Part shown: positions 1 through 12,000 of the stretch, one piece after another
Numbering within the stretch: position 1 is the stretch's first letter
Layout: the number at the start of each line of letters is the position of its first letter
NCBI RefSeq assembly: GCF_008704395.1
Contig: NZ_CP023695.1
Coordinates: 62,001 to 126,000, forward strand
Direction: 5' to 3'
From: Streptomyces alboniger
GTDB taxonomy: Bacteria > Actinomycetota > Actinomycetes > Streptomycetales > Streptomycetaceae
Length of the DNA stretch: 64,000 nt
Made by a program: the position numbers and the translations under genes
The notes under the pieces: model-generated
Told to the model about the DNA's origin: nothing
Seen by the model: only the letters and a program-made list of their open reading frames with translations
Databases searched by the model: none

Positions 1-3000
1 GCATGCGCCCAGCACGCGCTTGAGCGCGGCCGGGGTCACCACGTCGCCGACCGTCCACACCTCACGGGCGCCGCGGAACGCCTCGGGTGCCTCATCGGCG
101 AAGGCCATGAACTGGCCCGCCGGCATGATGAGTCCGGTGACGCCCTGTTCGGTGATCGTCCGCGTGAGGCCGGCCGGGTCCAGCCGGCCGGACGCGAGGA
201 TGACGACTGCGCCGCCGCGGAGCAGGGCGGCCCACAGTTCGTAGGTGAAGGTGTCGAACGCCTGGGTGTGGTGCATGAGCACGCGCTCCAGGCGGCTCTC
301 GTCGTAGCCCCGGTCCGCCGAGAGAACCGCCAGCGACCGGTGGGAGATGCCCACCGCCTTGGGCCGGCCCGTGGAGCCGGAGGTGTACACCACGTAGCAG
401 AGCTGGTCCGGGTGCCCGTGCGAGCCTGCGCCGAGCGGCTGTGCCGCCGCGATCTGTCGGGCCACCTGGGGCTGGTCGATGACCAGGAGCGGGCAGTCGC
501 TGTCGGGCAGCTCGGCCGAGGTCTGCGTGTCGGTCACCAGAAGAGCGGGTTTGGCGTCGCTCAGCATGAAGGCGATCCGCTCGGCCGGGTAGGCCGGGTC
601 CAGGGGCAGGTACACGCCGCCCGCCTTGGCGATGGCCAGCACGGCGACGATGTACTCCGGCGAGCGCGCGAGGGCGAGCCCGACCGGCGACTCCTGGCCC
701 ACACCGCTTTCCGCCAGCACCCGCGCGAGCCGGCCGGCCCGCTCGTCGAGCTCCCGGTAGGTGAGGGTGGTGTCAGCGCACAGCACGGCGTCCGCGTCGG
801 GACGCCGGGCGGCCCGCTGCTCGAACAGCGCGGCCACGGTGGCCCAGGGGGCCTGACAGGCGGTGTCGTTGAACCCGCTCAGCACGAGCTCGCGCTCGGC
901 CGGTGCCACCGGGTCGATCCCGCTCACCGGGGTGGCGGGGTCCGCCGCGAGGGCGCCGAGGATCCGTGTCAGGCCCTGTGCCAGACGCTGTACGGTCGCG
1001 GTGTCGAAGGCATGGTCGCGGTAGCCCAGCATCAGTTGGAGATCCGGGTCGGCGGTGGCGAACAGGGCGAGCGGGTAGTGCACGGCCGCTTCCCAGTCCA
1101 TTCCGGTGATCGCGATGCCGGCCGCGCTCAGCGTCTGGTCGAGGTCGTCCCCGCCGGCCGGGTAGGACTCGAAGACCACCACCGAGTCGAAGAGCACGGG
1201 CAGACCGACGGCCCCGTGGATCTCGGCGAGGCCCAGGAAGTGGTGGTCCATCAACGCGGCCTGCCGCTGCTGAAGGTCGAGCAGCAGGTCGGCCGCGCTC
1301 TGGCCGGCCCTTGTGCGCACCCGGACGGGGAGGGTGTTGATGAACAGGCCCACCATCTCGTCCATGCCCGCCACCTGCGGCGGCCGCCCCGAGACCGTGG
1401 CGCCGAACACCACGTCCTGGCGGCCCGTGTGGCTCGCGATGAGCAGTGCCCAGGCGCCCTGCACCAGACTGTTGAGGGTGATGCCGAGTTCGGCGGCGCG
1501 CCGCGACAGGCAGCGCGCCGTGTCGCGGTCCAGCTCGACCGGCATCCTCAAGTGGCCGCCCGCCTCCTGCTGCCGGCTGAGGGGAGCCACCAGCGTCGGC
1601 TCGTCCAGCCCCTCCAGCTCGGCTAGCCACGCCTGTGCCGCACCCTCCTTGTCCTGGCGCGACAGCCAGTCGAGGAAGTCCCGGTAGGGGCGCACCCGGT
1701 TCAGTGATCCGGCATCCCCGAAGGTGGCGTACAAGTGCAGCAGGCTGTGCAGCACGAGCGGCGAGGACCAGCCGTCGTACACGATGTGATGGACGGTCAT
1801 CACCAGTTCGTGGCGCTCGGCCCCCCGCTGTACGAGGGTCAGGCGCAGCAGGGGCGGGTCGGTGGGGTCGAAGGGCGTGGTCCGGTCCCGCTCCCGCAGC
1901 TCGAGCAGTCGTTCCTCCTGCTCCCGCTCGGGCAGGCTGCTCCAGTTGACGGCGTGCCAGGGCAGTTCGACGCGGTCGAGGAGTACCTGCACGGATTCGC
2001 CGGCGGCGGTGGTCACGAATGCGGTGCGCAGGCTGTCGTAGCGGTCGAGCAGGGCCTGGCCGGCCGCCCTCATCCGCTGCGCGTCCACCCGCCCGGTCAG
2101 GTGGAAGACCAGCTGCACCTGGTAGGCGTCGAATTCGGCGCCCTCCAGCTGGCTCTGGAACAGCAGTCCGGACTGGAGCGAGGTCAGCGGCCATACGTCG
2201 GCCATGTGCGGGTAGTGCTCCTGCCAGAGGTCCAGGTCGCGCTGGCGTACCCGGACCAGCGGCACGTCCGAGGGCGTCAGGCCGCCCGCCCCCGCAGCGG
2301 TGGCGTGGCGGGCCAGGCCTTCCAGGGCCGTGCGCCACAGGGTTGCGAGCTCTCGTGCTTCTTGCCGGGTGAGCAGCCCGGTGGCGTAGGCGAGGTCGGC
2401 GGTCAGCTGCGGGCCCTGCGCGGTCTCGGCGCAGAAGGCGGTGATGTCCACCGCGGCCAGGGCCGGTGCGTTCGGCTGCGGCGCGAGGTCGCCCAGGTCG
2501 TCGGAGATCGTCCAGTGCGCGCCGCTGTCCTGCTGTGCGGAAGTGAGCGGGCCGAGCCGGCCGAGGTAGTTGAAGGCGATGTGCCCCTGGCCGTACTCCT
2601 TGAGGATCTCGGCGGTCTTCGGGTTGAGGTGGCGCAGCAGGCCGTAGCCGATGCCTTTGTCGGGGATCGCGCGGAGCTGTTCCTTGACCGCCTTGACGGC
2701 GTATCCGGCGGTGCGCCCGCCCGCGGCGGCGTCCTTCAGGTCGATGCCGCTGACGTCGAGGCGCACGGGATAGATGCTGGTGAACCAGCCGATGGTGCGG
2801 GTGAGGTCGGCGCCGGGTACCGCGCCCTCCTGGCGGCCGTGTCCTTCGAGGCGGATCAGCACCGAGCGCTGGTCGGTGCCCCGTGTCCGGTACCACTGGG
2901 CCAGGGCCAGTGCGAGTGCGGTGAGCAGACCGTCGTCGACACCGCTGTGGAAGGCGGCGGGCAGTGCGCTCAGGAGTGCTTCGGTGCTGGGGTGGTCCAG

Positions 3001-6000
3001 GGTGATGCGCACCGTGTCCACGCTCGCGCGCACGTCGAGGGCCGGGTCCAGAGGCCGGGCGCCCAGCAGCGGCTCGGGCTGCTCCAGCATGTCCCGCCAG
3101 AGGTCGAGTTCAGCGACCCGCTCGGGTGCCGCGGCGGCCTGCACCAGGCCGTGTGACCAGCTGCGCAGGGGGGTGGGCACCGCGGCGAGCTGCGGTGAGC
3201 GGCCCTGTCGCACGGCGTCCCAGGCCTGAGCGAGGTCGGACAGCAGGATGTGCCAGGAAACCGCGTCGGTCACCAGGTGGTGCAGGACGATGATCAGCCG
3301 CCCGGCGGTATCGGGGCCCGCGTCGCACCAGATGAAGCGGGCCATCCGGCCTGCTTGCGCGTCCAGTTCCTGGGCGGCGGCGGCGACCTCGGCCTTGGTC
3401 TTGTGCCGCCAGGCGGCATCGCTCCAGTGGCCGGGGCAGGGACTGCGGCGGATGAGCGAGGCGACGTCGAGGGTGCCGGGCGCGGCCGCGTAAAGGCCCT
3501 GTTCGCCGGCGTGGGTGCGCAGGCGGGAGCGCAGCATGTCGTGCTGGTCGACGACTGCGGCAAGGGTCGCGACCAGCCCGCTCTCGTCGATGCCCGTCGG
3601 CAGCCGCACAGCCGTCGACATCGTGAATCCGTCGTGGTGTCCGACGTGTTCGCCTATCTGGCGCATCACGGGAAGCAGCGGCATCCAGCCGAGTCCTGTT
3701 GCGGCAGGCTCCCGGCGGTCCGTGCCGGGCTGCCCGCCTGCCGCGGCGGCCTGGGCGAGGGCGGCCACGGTCCGGTGTTTGAACATCAGCCGCGGTGTGA
3801 TCGCCACGCCCTGTTCGCGGGCTTTGGAGACGACCTGGATGGAGCGGATGCTGTCGCCGCCGGCCACGAAGAAGTCGTCGTCGACGCCGACCCGGTCCCG
3901 CCCCAGGATCTCGGCGAAGATCGCGGCGAGCGTGGTCTCAGCCTCGGTCCGGGGAGCCCGGTAGCCGCTCGCCGTCGTGGCCGGCGGCGCCGGCAGGGCG
4001 GCCTTGTCGAGTTTGCCGTTGGCCGTCAGCGGCAGAGTGTCGAGCACCAGGAACACCGAGGGCACCATGAACTCCGGCAGCCTGTGGGACAGGAAGGCGC
4101 GCAGGTCCTCGGCGTCCGGGCCGCGGCTTCCCGGCAAGGCGGGCACCGTATAGCCCACCAGGCGCTGGCGGCCGTCCTTGCCCCGGTAGGCCGTTGCCAC
4201 GGCCTGTTGGACGCCTGGGTGCTCTTCCATCGCCGCGGTGATCTCGCCGGGCTCGATGCGCAGCCCGTTGATCTTGACCTGGTCGTCGCTGCGGCCGAGG
4301 TAGTCGAGCTGGCCGTCCGCACCGCGGCGCACGATGTCCCCGGTCCGGTACATGCGGGTGCCGGCCGGGCCGAAGGGGTCCGCGACGAAGCGTTCGGCGG
4401 TGAGGTCCGGGCGGTTCAGGTAGCCCCGGGCCAGGCTGGGCCCCGCGATGTACAGCTCGCCGGCCACGCCCGGTCCGACCGGGGCGAGCCGGTCGTCCAG
4501 CACCCGTAGCCGGTTTCCGTCAACCGCGGTGCCGATGGGGGTGCGGCCGGTGCCCAGGGGGGCGCTGATCGCGCCGCACACGGTGGTCTCGGCGGGGCCG
4601 TAGGCGTTGACGAAACGGCGTCCGGGCGACCAGGCGGCGGCCAGCGCCGGTGGGCACGCCTCGCCACCGACGGTGACGGTGCGCAGCCCGGTCAGCGTGC
4701 GCGGCGCGTCGGTGGGCAGTGCGGCGAGCACGCTGGGCGGCAGCATGACGTGGGTGATGTCGAGTTCGGCCAGGTGGTGGGCCAAGTCCTCGCCGACGAG
4801 GCGCTGTTCACGGGGGACCACCAGGGTGGCGCCGGTGGTGAGGGTTTGCACGTACTCCCAGAAGGCGGCGTCGAAGCTGGGCGCGGCGACCTGGAGGACA
4901 CGGGAGTGCGGGCTCAGCGCGAGGCGGTCCTCAGTGGTGCGGCTGAGGGCCGCGATGCCGGCGTGGGTGGCGACGATGCCCTTGGGCCGTCCGGTCGAGC
5001 CGGAGGTGAAGATGAGGTAGGCGGGGTGTCCGGGGGCCGGGGCGAGCTCGGGGTCCGTGAGCGGACCCTCCCGAAGGGCCTGGGCCACCTGGGGGGTGTC
5101 GACGGCCACCACCTCGGTGCCCGGGCACGCCGGCAGCCCCGCCGCGGTGCTTGCCGTGGCCAGCAGGACGGTGGGAGCGGCGGCATCGAGCATGAACCGG
5201 ATGCGGTCAACGGGGTAGTCCGGATCGAGGGGCAGGAATACTGCGCCCGCCTTGAGGATGCCCAGAACCACGGCGACCTGGTCGGCGCTGCGCGGCATGG
5301 CGACGCCGACCGCCTGCTCGCAGCCGATGCCCCGCGCGATCAGCCAGTTGGCGATGCGGTTCGCCCGCTCGTTCAGCTCCCGGTAGGACCACACCTGGCC
5401 GCCGAACTCCACCGCGGGTGCCTGGGGGGCGCGCAGCAGCTGTGCGCGGAACAGGTCGGGGAAGGTGGCCGCTGCCACCTCCCCTGCGGTGTGCTGCTCG
5501 CCCGCGAGCAGGGTGCCGCGTTCCTCGGCGGTGGGTTCACCCGCCCCGGCGATGTGCTGTGCGGGGTCCAGGACGGCGGCGGCGAGCAGTCGTTGCCAGC
5601 GGGCGATCACCATGTCGATCGTCGAGGCGTCGAAGAGCTCGGTGGAGTACTCGACGGCGATGTGGATGCCGTTGGGTGTGGCGCGGTCGCAGAACCTCTC
5701 GGTCAGGCTCAGTGTCACGTCGTAGCGGGACGTGCCGGTGCCCGTGCCCTCGCTGGTGACCCGCACACCGGGCAGCTCGAAGTCCGCGTCCTCGGTGTTC
5801 TGCAGGATCAGGGCGACCTGGAAGAGCGGATTGACCGAGGCCGAGCGTTGGGGGTTGAGCTTCTCCACCAGGGCCTCGAAGGGGATGTCCTGATGGGTGT
5901 ACGCGGCCAGGCTCGTGCGGCGCGTGCGCTCGAGCAGTTCGGTGAAGGTCGGGTCGCCCGAGGTGTCGATGCGCATGACCTGCACATTGACGAAGAGGCC

Positions 6001-9000
6001 GATCAGGTCGTTCAGGTTCTGGTCGATCCTGCCCGCGATGCCGCTGCCGAGCGCGATGTCGGTGCCTGCGCCGAGCCGGGTGAACAGGGCGGCCATGGTC
6101 GCCTGGAGCACCATGAAGGGGGTGGTGTGGGTGGCCCGGGCCAGCTGGACGATTTGCTTGTGGAGGGTGGCGTCGAGGGTGAATTCGAGCAGGTCGCCGC
6201 TGCGGTCGAGTTCTGCTGGGCGCGGCCGGTCCGTGGGGAAGGTGACCGTTTCGGGCAGCCCCGCCAGCTGCTGGGACCAGTAGCGGCACTGCCGGGTGAA
6301 GAGGCTGTCCGGGTCGGCGTCGCCTCCCAGGAGTTCCTGCTGCCACAGGGCGTAATGCGCGTACTGCAGCGGCAGCGGTGCCCAGCGGGGGGCCTCGCCC
6401 CGGGCGCGGGCCGCGTAGGCGGTGGCCAGGTCCTTGGCGAGGGGGGTCGTGGACCATCCGTCGGCGGCGATGTGGTGGATGACGAGGACCAGGGTGAACT
6501 CATCCGGGCCGGTGGTGAACAGTGCGGCCTTGAGCGGGATCTCGGTGGCGATGTCGAAGGGGTGGCGGGCGACCGCGGCGATGGCCGCGGCCAGCGTGTC
6601 CGCGTCCGCGATGGGGCGTGCGGGCAGGGCGATGCGGGCCTCCTGCGGCCCGAGAATGTGCTGGTAGGGCCGCCCGTCGGTCTCGCGGTAGACGGTGCGC
6701 AGGATCTCGTGCCTGCTCACGAGGTCGTTGACCGTCTCCTCCAGGGCGCGCACGTTCAGATCCCCGCTGAGCCTCAGGACGATCGGCATGTTGTAGGTCG
6801 CCGCGCGGCCCTCGAACTTGTGCAGGAACCACAGCCGTTGCTGGGAGAAGGACAGCGGGAGCCGTGCGGGCAGCTGTGCGGGCGCAGCCAGTGGTGCGCG
6901 GGCCGCCCCGGAGCGGCCCAGATGCGGGATCAGCTCGGCCACGGTCGGAGCGGCGAAGAGGGTGCGTAGCTCCACTTCGGTGCGCAGCACGGACCGGATG
7001 CGGTTGACGAGCTTGATGGCCATGATCGAGTGGCCGCCGAGGGCGAAGAAGTCGTCGTCGACACCCACCCGCTCGACATGCAGGACCTCGGCGAACAGCT
7101 CGCAGAGCAGCTCCTCTTGGGGAGTGCGCGGATCGCCGCCCGCGGCCGCCGCGGTGAAGTGCGGTGCGGGCAGTGCCTTGTGGTCCACCTTGCCGTTGAC
7201 GGTCAGCGGAAGCGCGTCGAGGGCGAGGACGGCGGCGGGCACCAGGTGGGCGGGCAGCCGCTCGCGCAGGTAGCCGCGCAAGGTGGCGGCCAGGTCGTTG
7301 CCGTCGGTGTGCGGGGCGGCGGGCACGATGTAGGCAACGAGGTGCTGGTCTCCTTCCTCGGCCGGCTTGTGGGCGATGACCACGGCCTGCGCGACATCGG
7401 GGTGGGTGGCCAGTGCGTTCTCGATCTCGGCGGGTTCGACGCGGACACCACGGATCTTGACCTGGTTGTCGTCGCGGCCGACGTACTCGATCTGTCCGTC
7501 GGCCGTCCAGCGGGCCAGGTCTCCGGTGCGGTACATCCGCGCGCCCGCGGGCCCGTAGAGGTCGGCGACGAAGCGCTCGGCGGTCAGGGCGGGCCGGCCG
7601 GCGTAGCCGCGCGCGATGTCCCCGGCGACGTACAACTCGCCCGTCACGCCGGGCGGGACCGGCGCGAGAGTGGGCCCAAGGACATAGGTGCGCAGGTTCT
7701 CGATCGGCGTTCCGATCGGGATGCTGCCGGTGTCCCCCCGGGGCTGCTGCGCCGGGAGGCTGAAGGTGGTGGCGTAGAACGACTCGGTCTGCCCGTAGGC
7801 GTTGACGATGCGGATCTCGGGCCGTTCCTGCCGGATGCGCCTGACCAGCCCGGTCGGCAGTTTTTCCCCCGCGAAGACCAGGGTGGCCCGGTCGGGAAGG
7901 GCAGGTGTCTTGCCGCCCAGCGCGGCGAAGACCGAGGGTACGGTGCTGATCACGTTCGCTGTCATCGTCTCGTGTTCGGCGAGCACGAGGGCGTTCTGGG
8001 CGATCTCGACACGGCCACCGTGAAGCAGCGTGGTGACGATCTCGAAGACGGACACGTCGAAGTTGATGGAGGCGCCTGCGAGCATGTGGGTGTCCGCGTC
8101 CACCCCCACCCGCTCGGCGAGCCGCGTTACACCGTTGACGACGTTGGCGTGGCTGACCACCACGGCCTTGGGGAGGCCCATGGAGCCGGAGGTGAACATC
8201 ACGTAGGCGGCGTGCTGGGGCGGCAGTTTCCTGGCCTGCTGGGTGAGCGGGCCGTCGGCGGCGAGATCGATGTCGTCGATGAGCAGGGTGGCAACAGCGG
8301 TGTCCGGCAGCGCGTCGGCGGTGGCGGAGGTGGTGAGCAGCAGTTGGGGCCGGGCGACGCTCAGCATGTGCTCCACCCGGGAACCGGGGTTGTCCGGGTC
8401 GATGGGCACATACGCGCCGCCGGCCTTCCAGATGCCGAGCATGGCGGTGACGAGGTCGGCCGAACGGGGCATCGCCAGGCCGACGACGGTTTCCCCTTTG
8501 ACGCCCCGTGCGGCCAGCGCGCTCGCGAGACGGTTGGCGCGGGCGTTGAGCTGCTCATAGGTCAGGGTGAGGCCGCCGCAGGTCACCGCGGGGCGGTCCG
8601 GGGTCTTTGCGGCCTGTCGCTCGAACAGCTCGGCGATGGTGGCGTGGGGAGTGGGGGCGGCGGTTTGGTTGACGTCGAGGAGGATGCGCCGGCGCTCGGC
8701 AGGATCCAGCACGTCCATGCCGGCGAACGGCTGCTGCGGGTCCTCGGCCAGCTGGACAAGGACGCGTCCCAGGCGCCGGGCGATGACAGCGGCCTGCTCA
8801 GGGGACACGAGGTGGTGCTGGTATTGGAGGGCGATGGACAGATGCGGTTCGGCGGAGGCCATCACCACCAGCGGGTAGTGGGTGCTGCTGAGCGGGCTCA
8901 GTCCGCTCACCCGAATTCCGGCAGCCGCGTAGGCCTCGTCCAGTGCCGCGCTGTCGATGGGGTACGACTCGTAGACCACCAGGGTGTCGAAGAGCGTGCG

Positions 9001-12000
9001 CACGCCGGTGAGCTCCTGCATCTGAAGGAGGCCGAAGTGGTGGTGGTCCAGGAGCGCGCTCTGGCGTTCTTGGAGTGCGGTCAAAAGAGTGCCCAGGCTG
9101 TGTCCGGGGGCGCAGTCCATGCGGACCGCAAGGGTGTTGATGAACGTGCCGACCATCTCGGACACGCCCTCGACCTGGGGCGGACGGCCCGAGACGGTGG
9201 CGCCGAAGGTCACCTGGCGCTGTCCGGTCAGGGCGGACAGCAGCATGCCCCACGCGCCTTGGACCAGCGTGTTGAGGGTCAGGCCCAGCTCACCGGCGCG
9301 GCGGGAGAGCCGGTCGCACTGCTGGGGGGTGAGCGGCACGTCCAGCTGGCCGACTCCGACGGATTCGCCCTGTGCGGCGTCAGCGTCGGGTACCAGCAGC
9401 GTGGGCTCCTCAAGGCCCTTGAGCTCGTGCTGCCAGGCGCGGGCCGTGGCCGTACGGTCCTGGTGGGAGAGCCACGTCAAGAAGTCGCGGTAGGCGGGCG
9501 CCCTGCCCAGCTGCACGTCGTCGCCGTGTGAGCGGTACAGGCGCAGCAGGTCCAGCATGAGCAGGGGAACCGACCAGCCGTCGAAGAGGACGTGGTGGGC
9601 GGTGAGGACCAGATCCCAGCGGTCGGCCGCCAGCTTGATGAGCGAGAAACGCATCAGCGGCGCTCGGGCCGCATCGAAGTGGGTGCTGTGCTCCGCGGCG
9701 AGGAAGCGCCTGCGCTGTTCCTGCTGCTGTGGTGTGGGCAGCAGGGCCAAATCCAGCTCCTGCCAGGGCAGTTCGATGCCGTTGTGGACGATCTGGACCC
9801 GGTCGCCCGCACTGTCGGTGACAAACGCTGTCCGCAGGTTGGGATAGCGTTCGAGCAGCGCCTGTCCGGCCGCCCTCATCCGGTGCGGTTCGACCTCGCC
9901 CGTCAGGTGGAAGGTGAACTGCATCTGGTAGACGTCGACGGCCGCGCCGGCGAGTTCGGCGTGGAAGAGCAGCCCGTCCTGCATCGCGGTCACGGGCCAC
10001 ACGTCGGCCATGCCCCGGTACTGCTCCTGCCAGCGGTCGAGTTCGCTTTGACCCACCGTGACCAGGGGTACGTCCGAAGGGGTGAGGCCGCCGGCGTCCG
10101 GCTGCCCGGCATGGCGGGCCACGCCCGCCAGGGCGGTGCGCCACAGGTCGGCGAGCTCGCGGACATCGCTCCGGGCCAGCAGCCCGCAGGGGTAGTCCAG
10201 GCTCGCCTCCAGTCGCGGGCCCTGCTCGGTGTCGACGACATGCGCGGTGACGGACAGGGTGGCCAGGGCGGACATGTCCCCATCCAGCGGGGGCGTCAGT
10301 GTGACGGTGTCCTCGATGGGGGTGAAGCCCAGGCCGTGCAGGTCCTGGGGCATGTTGGACGAACCCGTGTAGCGTCCCAGGTAGTTGAAGGCGATCTGCC
10401 CGGATCCGTAGGTCTCAAGCTCCGCCCCGGTCTGGGCGTTCAGATAGCGCAGCATGCCGTAGCCGATGCCCTTGTCGGGGACGGCGAGCAGCTGCTCCTT
10501 GACGGCCTTGACCGCGGCGCCGGTGGCCGCACCGCCCGCGAGCGCCTGGTCGAGGTCGATCCCGGACACGTCCAGGCGCAGCGGGTACATGCTGGTGAAC
10601 CAGCCCATCGTGCGGGAGAGGTCGACGCCGGGGACGACGTCCTCCTCGCGCCCGTGTCCCTCCAGGCGGACCAGCGTGGTGGGCTCGTCGATGCCGCGCC
10701 GCCCGCGCCAGGCGGCGACGGCGAGGGCGAGGGCGGTCAGCAGGCCGTCGTTGACGCCGCCGCGGTAGGCGGCGGGCAGGGTGGTCAGCAAGGCCCCGGT
10801 GGTCTCGATGGGCAGGTCCAGGCGGACCCGCTCGACCGTGGCGATGGTGTCCACGGCCGGATCGAAGGGCCTGGTGCCAAGAAGCGGGTCGGGTCCGCGG
10901 ACCATCCGGCGCCACAGCCCGAGTTCCGCCGCCCGCTCTTCCTTCGCGGCCTCGGCCAGCGCGTGCGTCCAGCGGCGGACCGAGGTGGCGGTGGGGGGCA
11001 GCCGCGGAGTGCGGCCGTCGCGGATCGCCTGCCAGGCGGCGGCGAGGTCGGGCAGCAGGATGCGCCACGACACGCCGTCCACCACCAGGTGGTGCAGCAG
11101 GATGCTGAGGCGTCCTGGAGTGCTGGTGCCCGCGTCGAACCACACGAACTGCGCCATCACCGCGTTAGCGCAGTCCAGCCGGTCTGCCGCGGCGTCCAGT
11201 TCGCTCTGCGCCCGCTGCCGCCAGGCCTCATCCCACCTTCCCTCGCTCGCCACCCTGTGGATGAGCGGCTGCACGTCGACGGTCGCGGGCGCGCTCACCT
11301 CCAGCCCCGCCGCCCGGCCGGCCAGTCGCCGCGAGCGCAGGATGTCGTGCCGGTCGAAGGCGGCTGCCAGCGTCGCCACCAGGGCGTCGCGGTCCATCCC
11401 CGCCGGGAGGTCCACCGTCATCGCCATGGTGAACCGGTCAACGTTCCCGCCCAGTTCCTCCAGATAGTGGCCGACAGGGGGCAGGGGCACGAAGCCCACG
11501 CCGCCGCCCGGCAGCTCGGGCAGTTTGGGTTGCGTGCGTTCCTCGCGCGCGGCGGCGCGGGCGAGTTCCGCGACGGTGCGGCACTCGAAGATCTGCCGGG
11601 GGGTGACCTCGATGCCCTGGGTCCTGGCCCGCGCGACGACCTGGATGGAACGGATGCTGTCGCCGCCGAGCGCGAAGAAGTCGTCATCCACCCCGACGCG
11701 GTCCACGCCGACCACGTCGGCGTAGACGCGGGTGAGGATCTCCTCACCCGGCGTGGCAGGGGCGCGATAGGCCGAGCCGGTGAACTGCGGTGCCGGCAGC
11801 GCCTTGCGGTCCACCTTGCCGTTGGGGGTCAGCGGCAGCCGCTCCAGCAGGACGAAGAGCGAGGGCACCATGAACTCGGGAAGCCTGGCGGACAAGAACG
11901 TGCGCAGGTCGCGCGGTGAGACGGTGGCCGTCAGGTCGATGTCGAGGTCTTGCAGGCTGGTGACCGCCGTCGGCCCCCGCTCCCGCCCGGCGGCCGGCAC

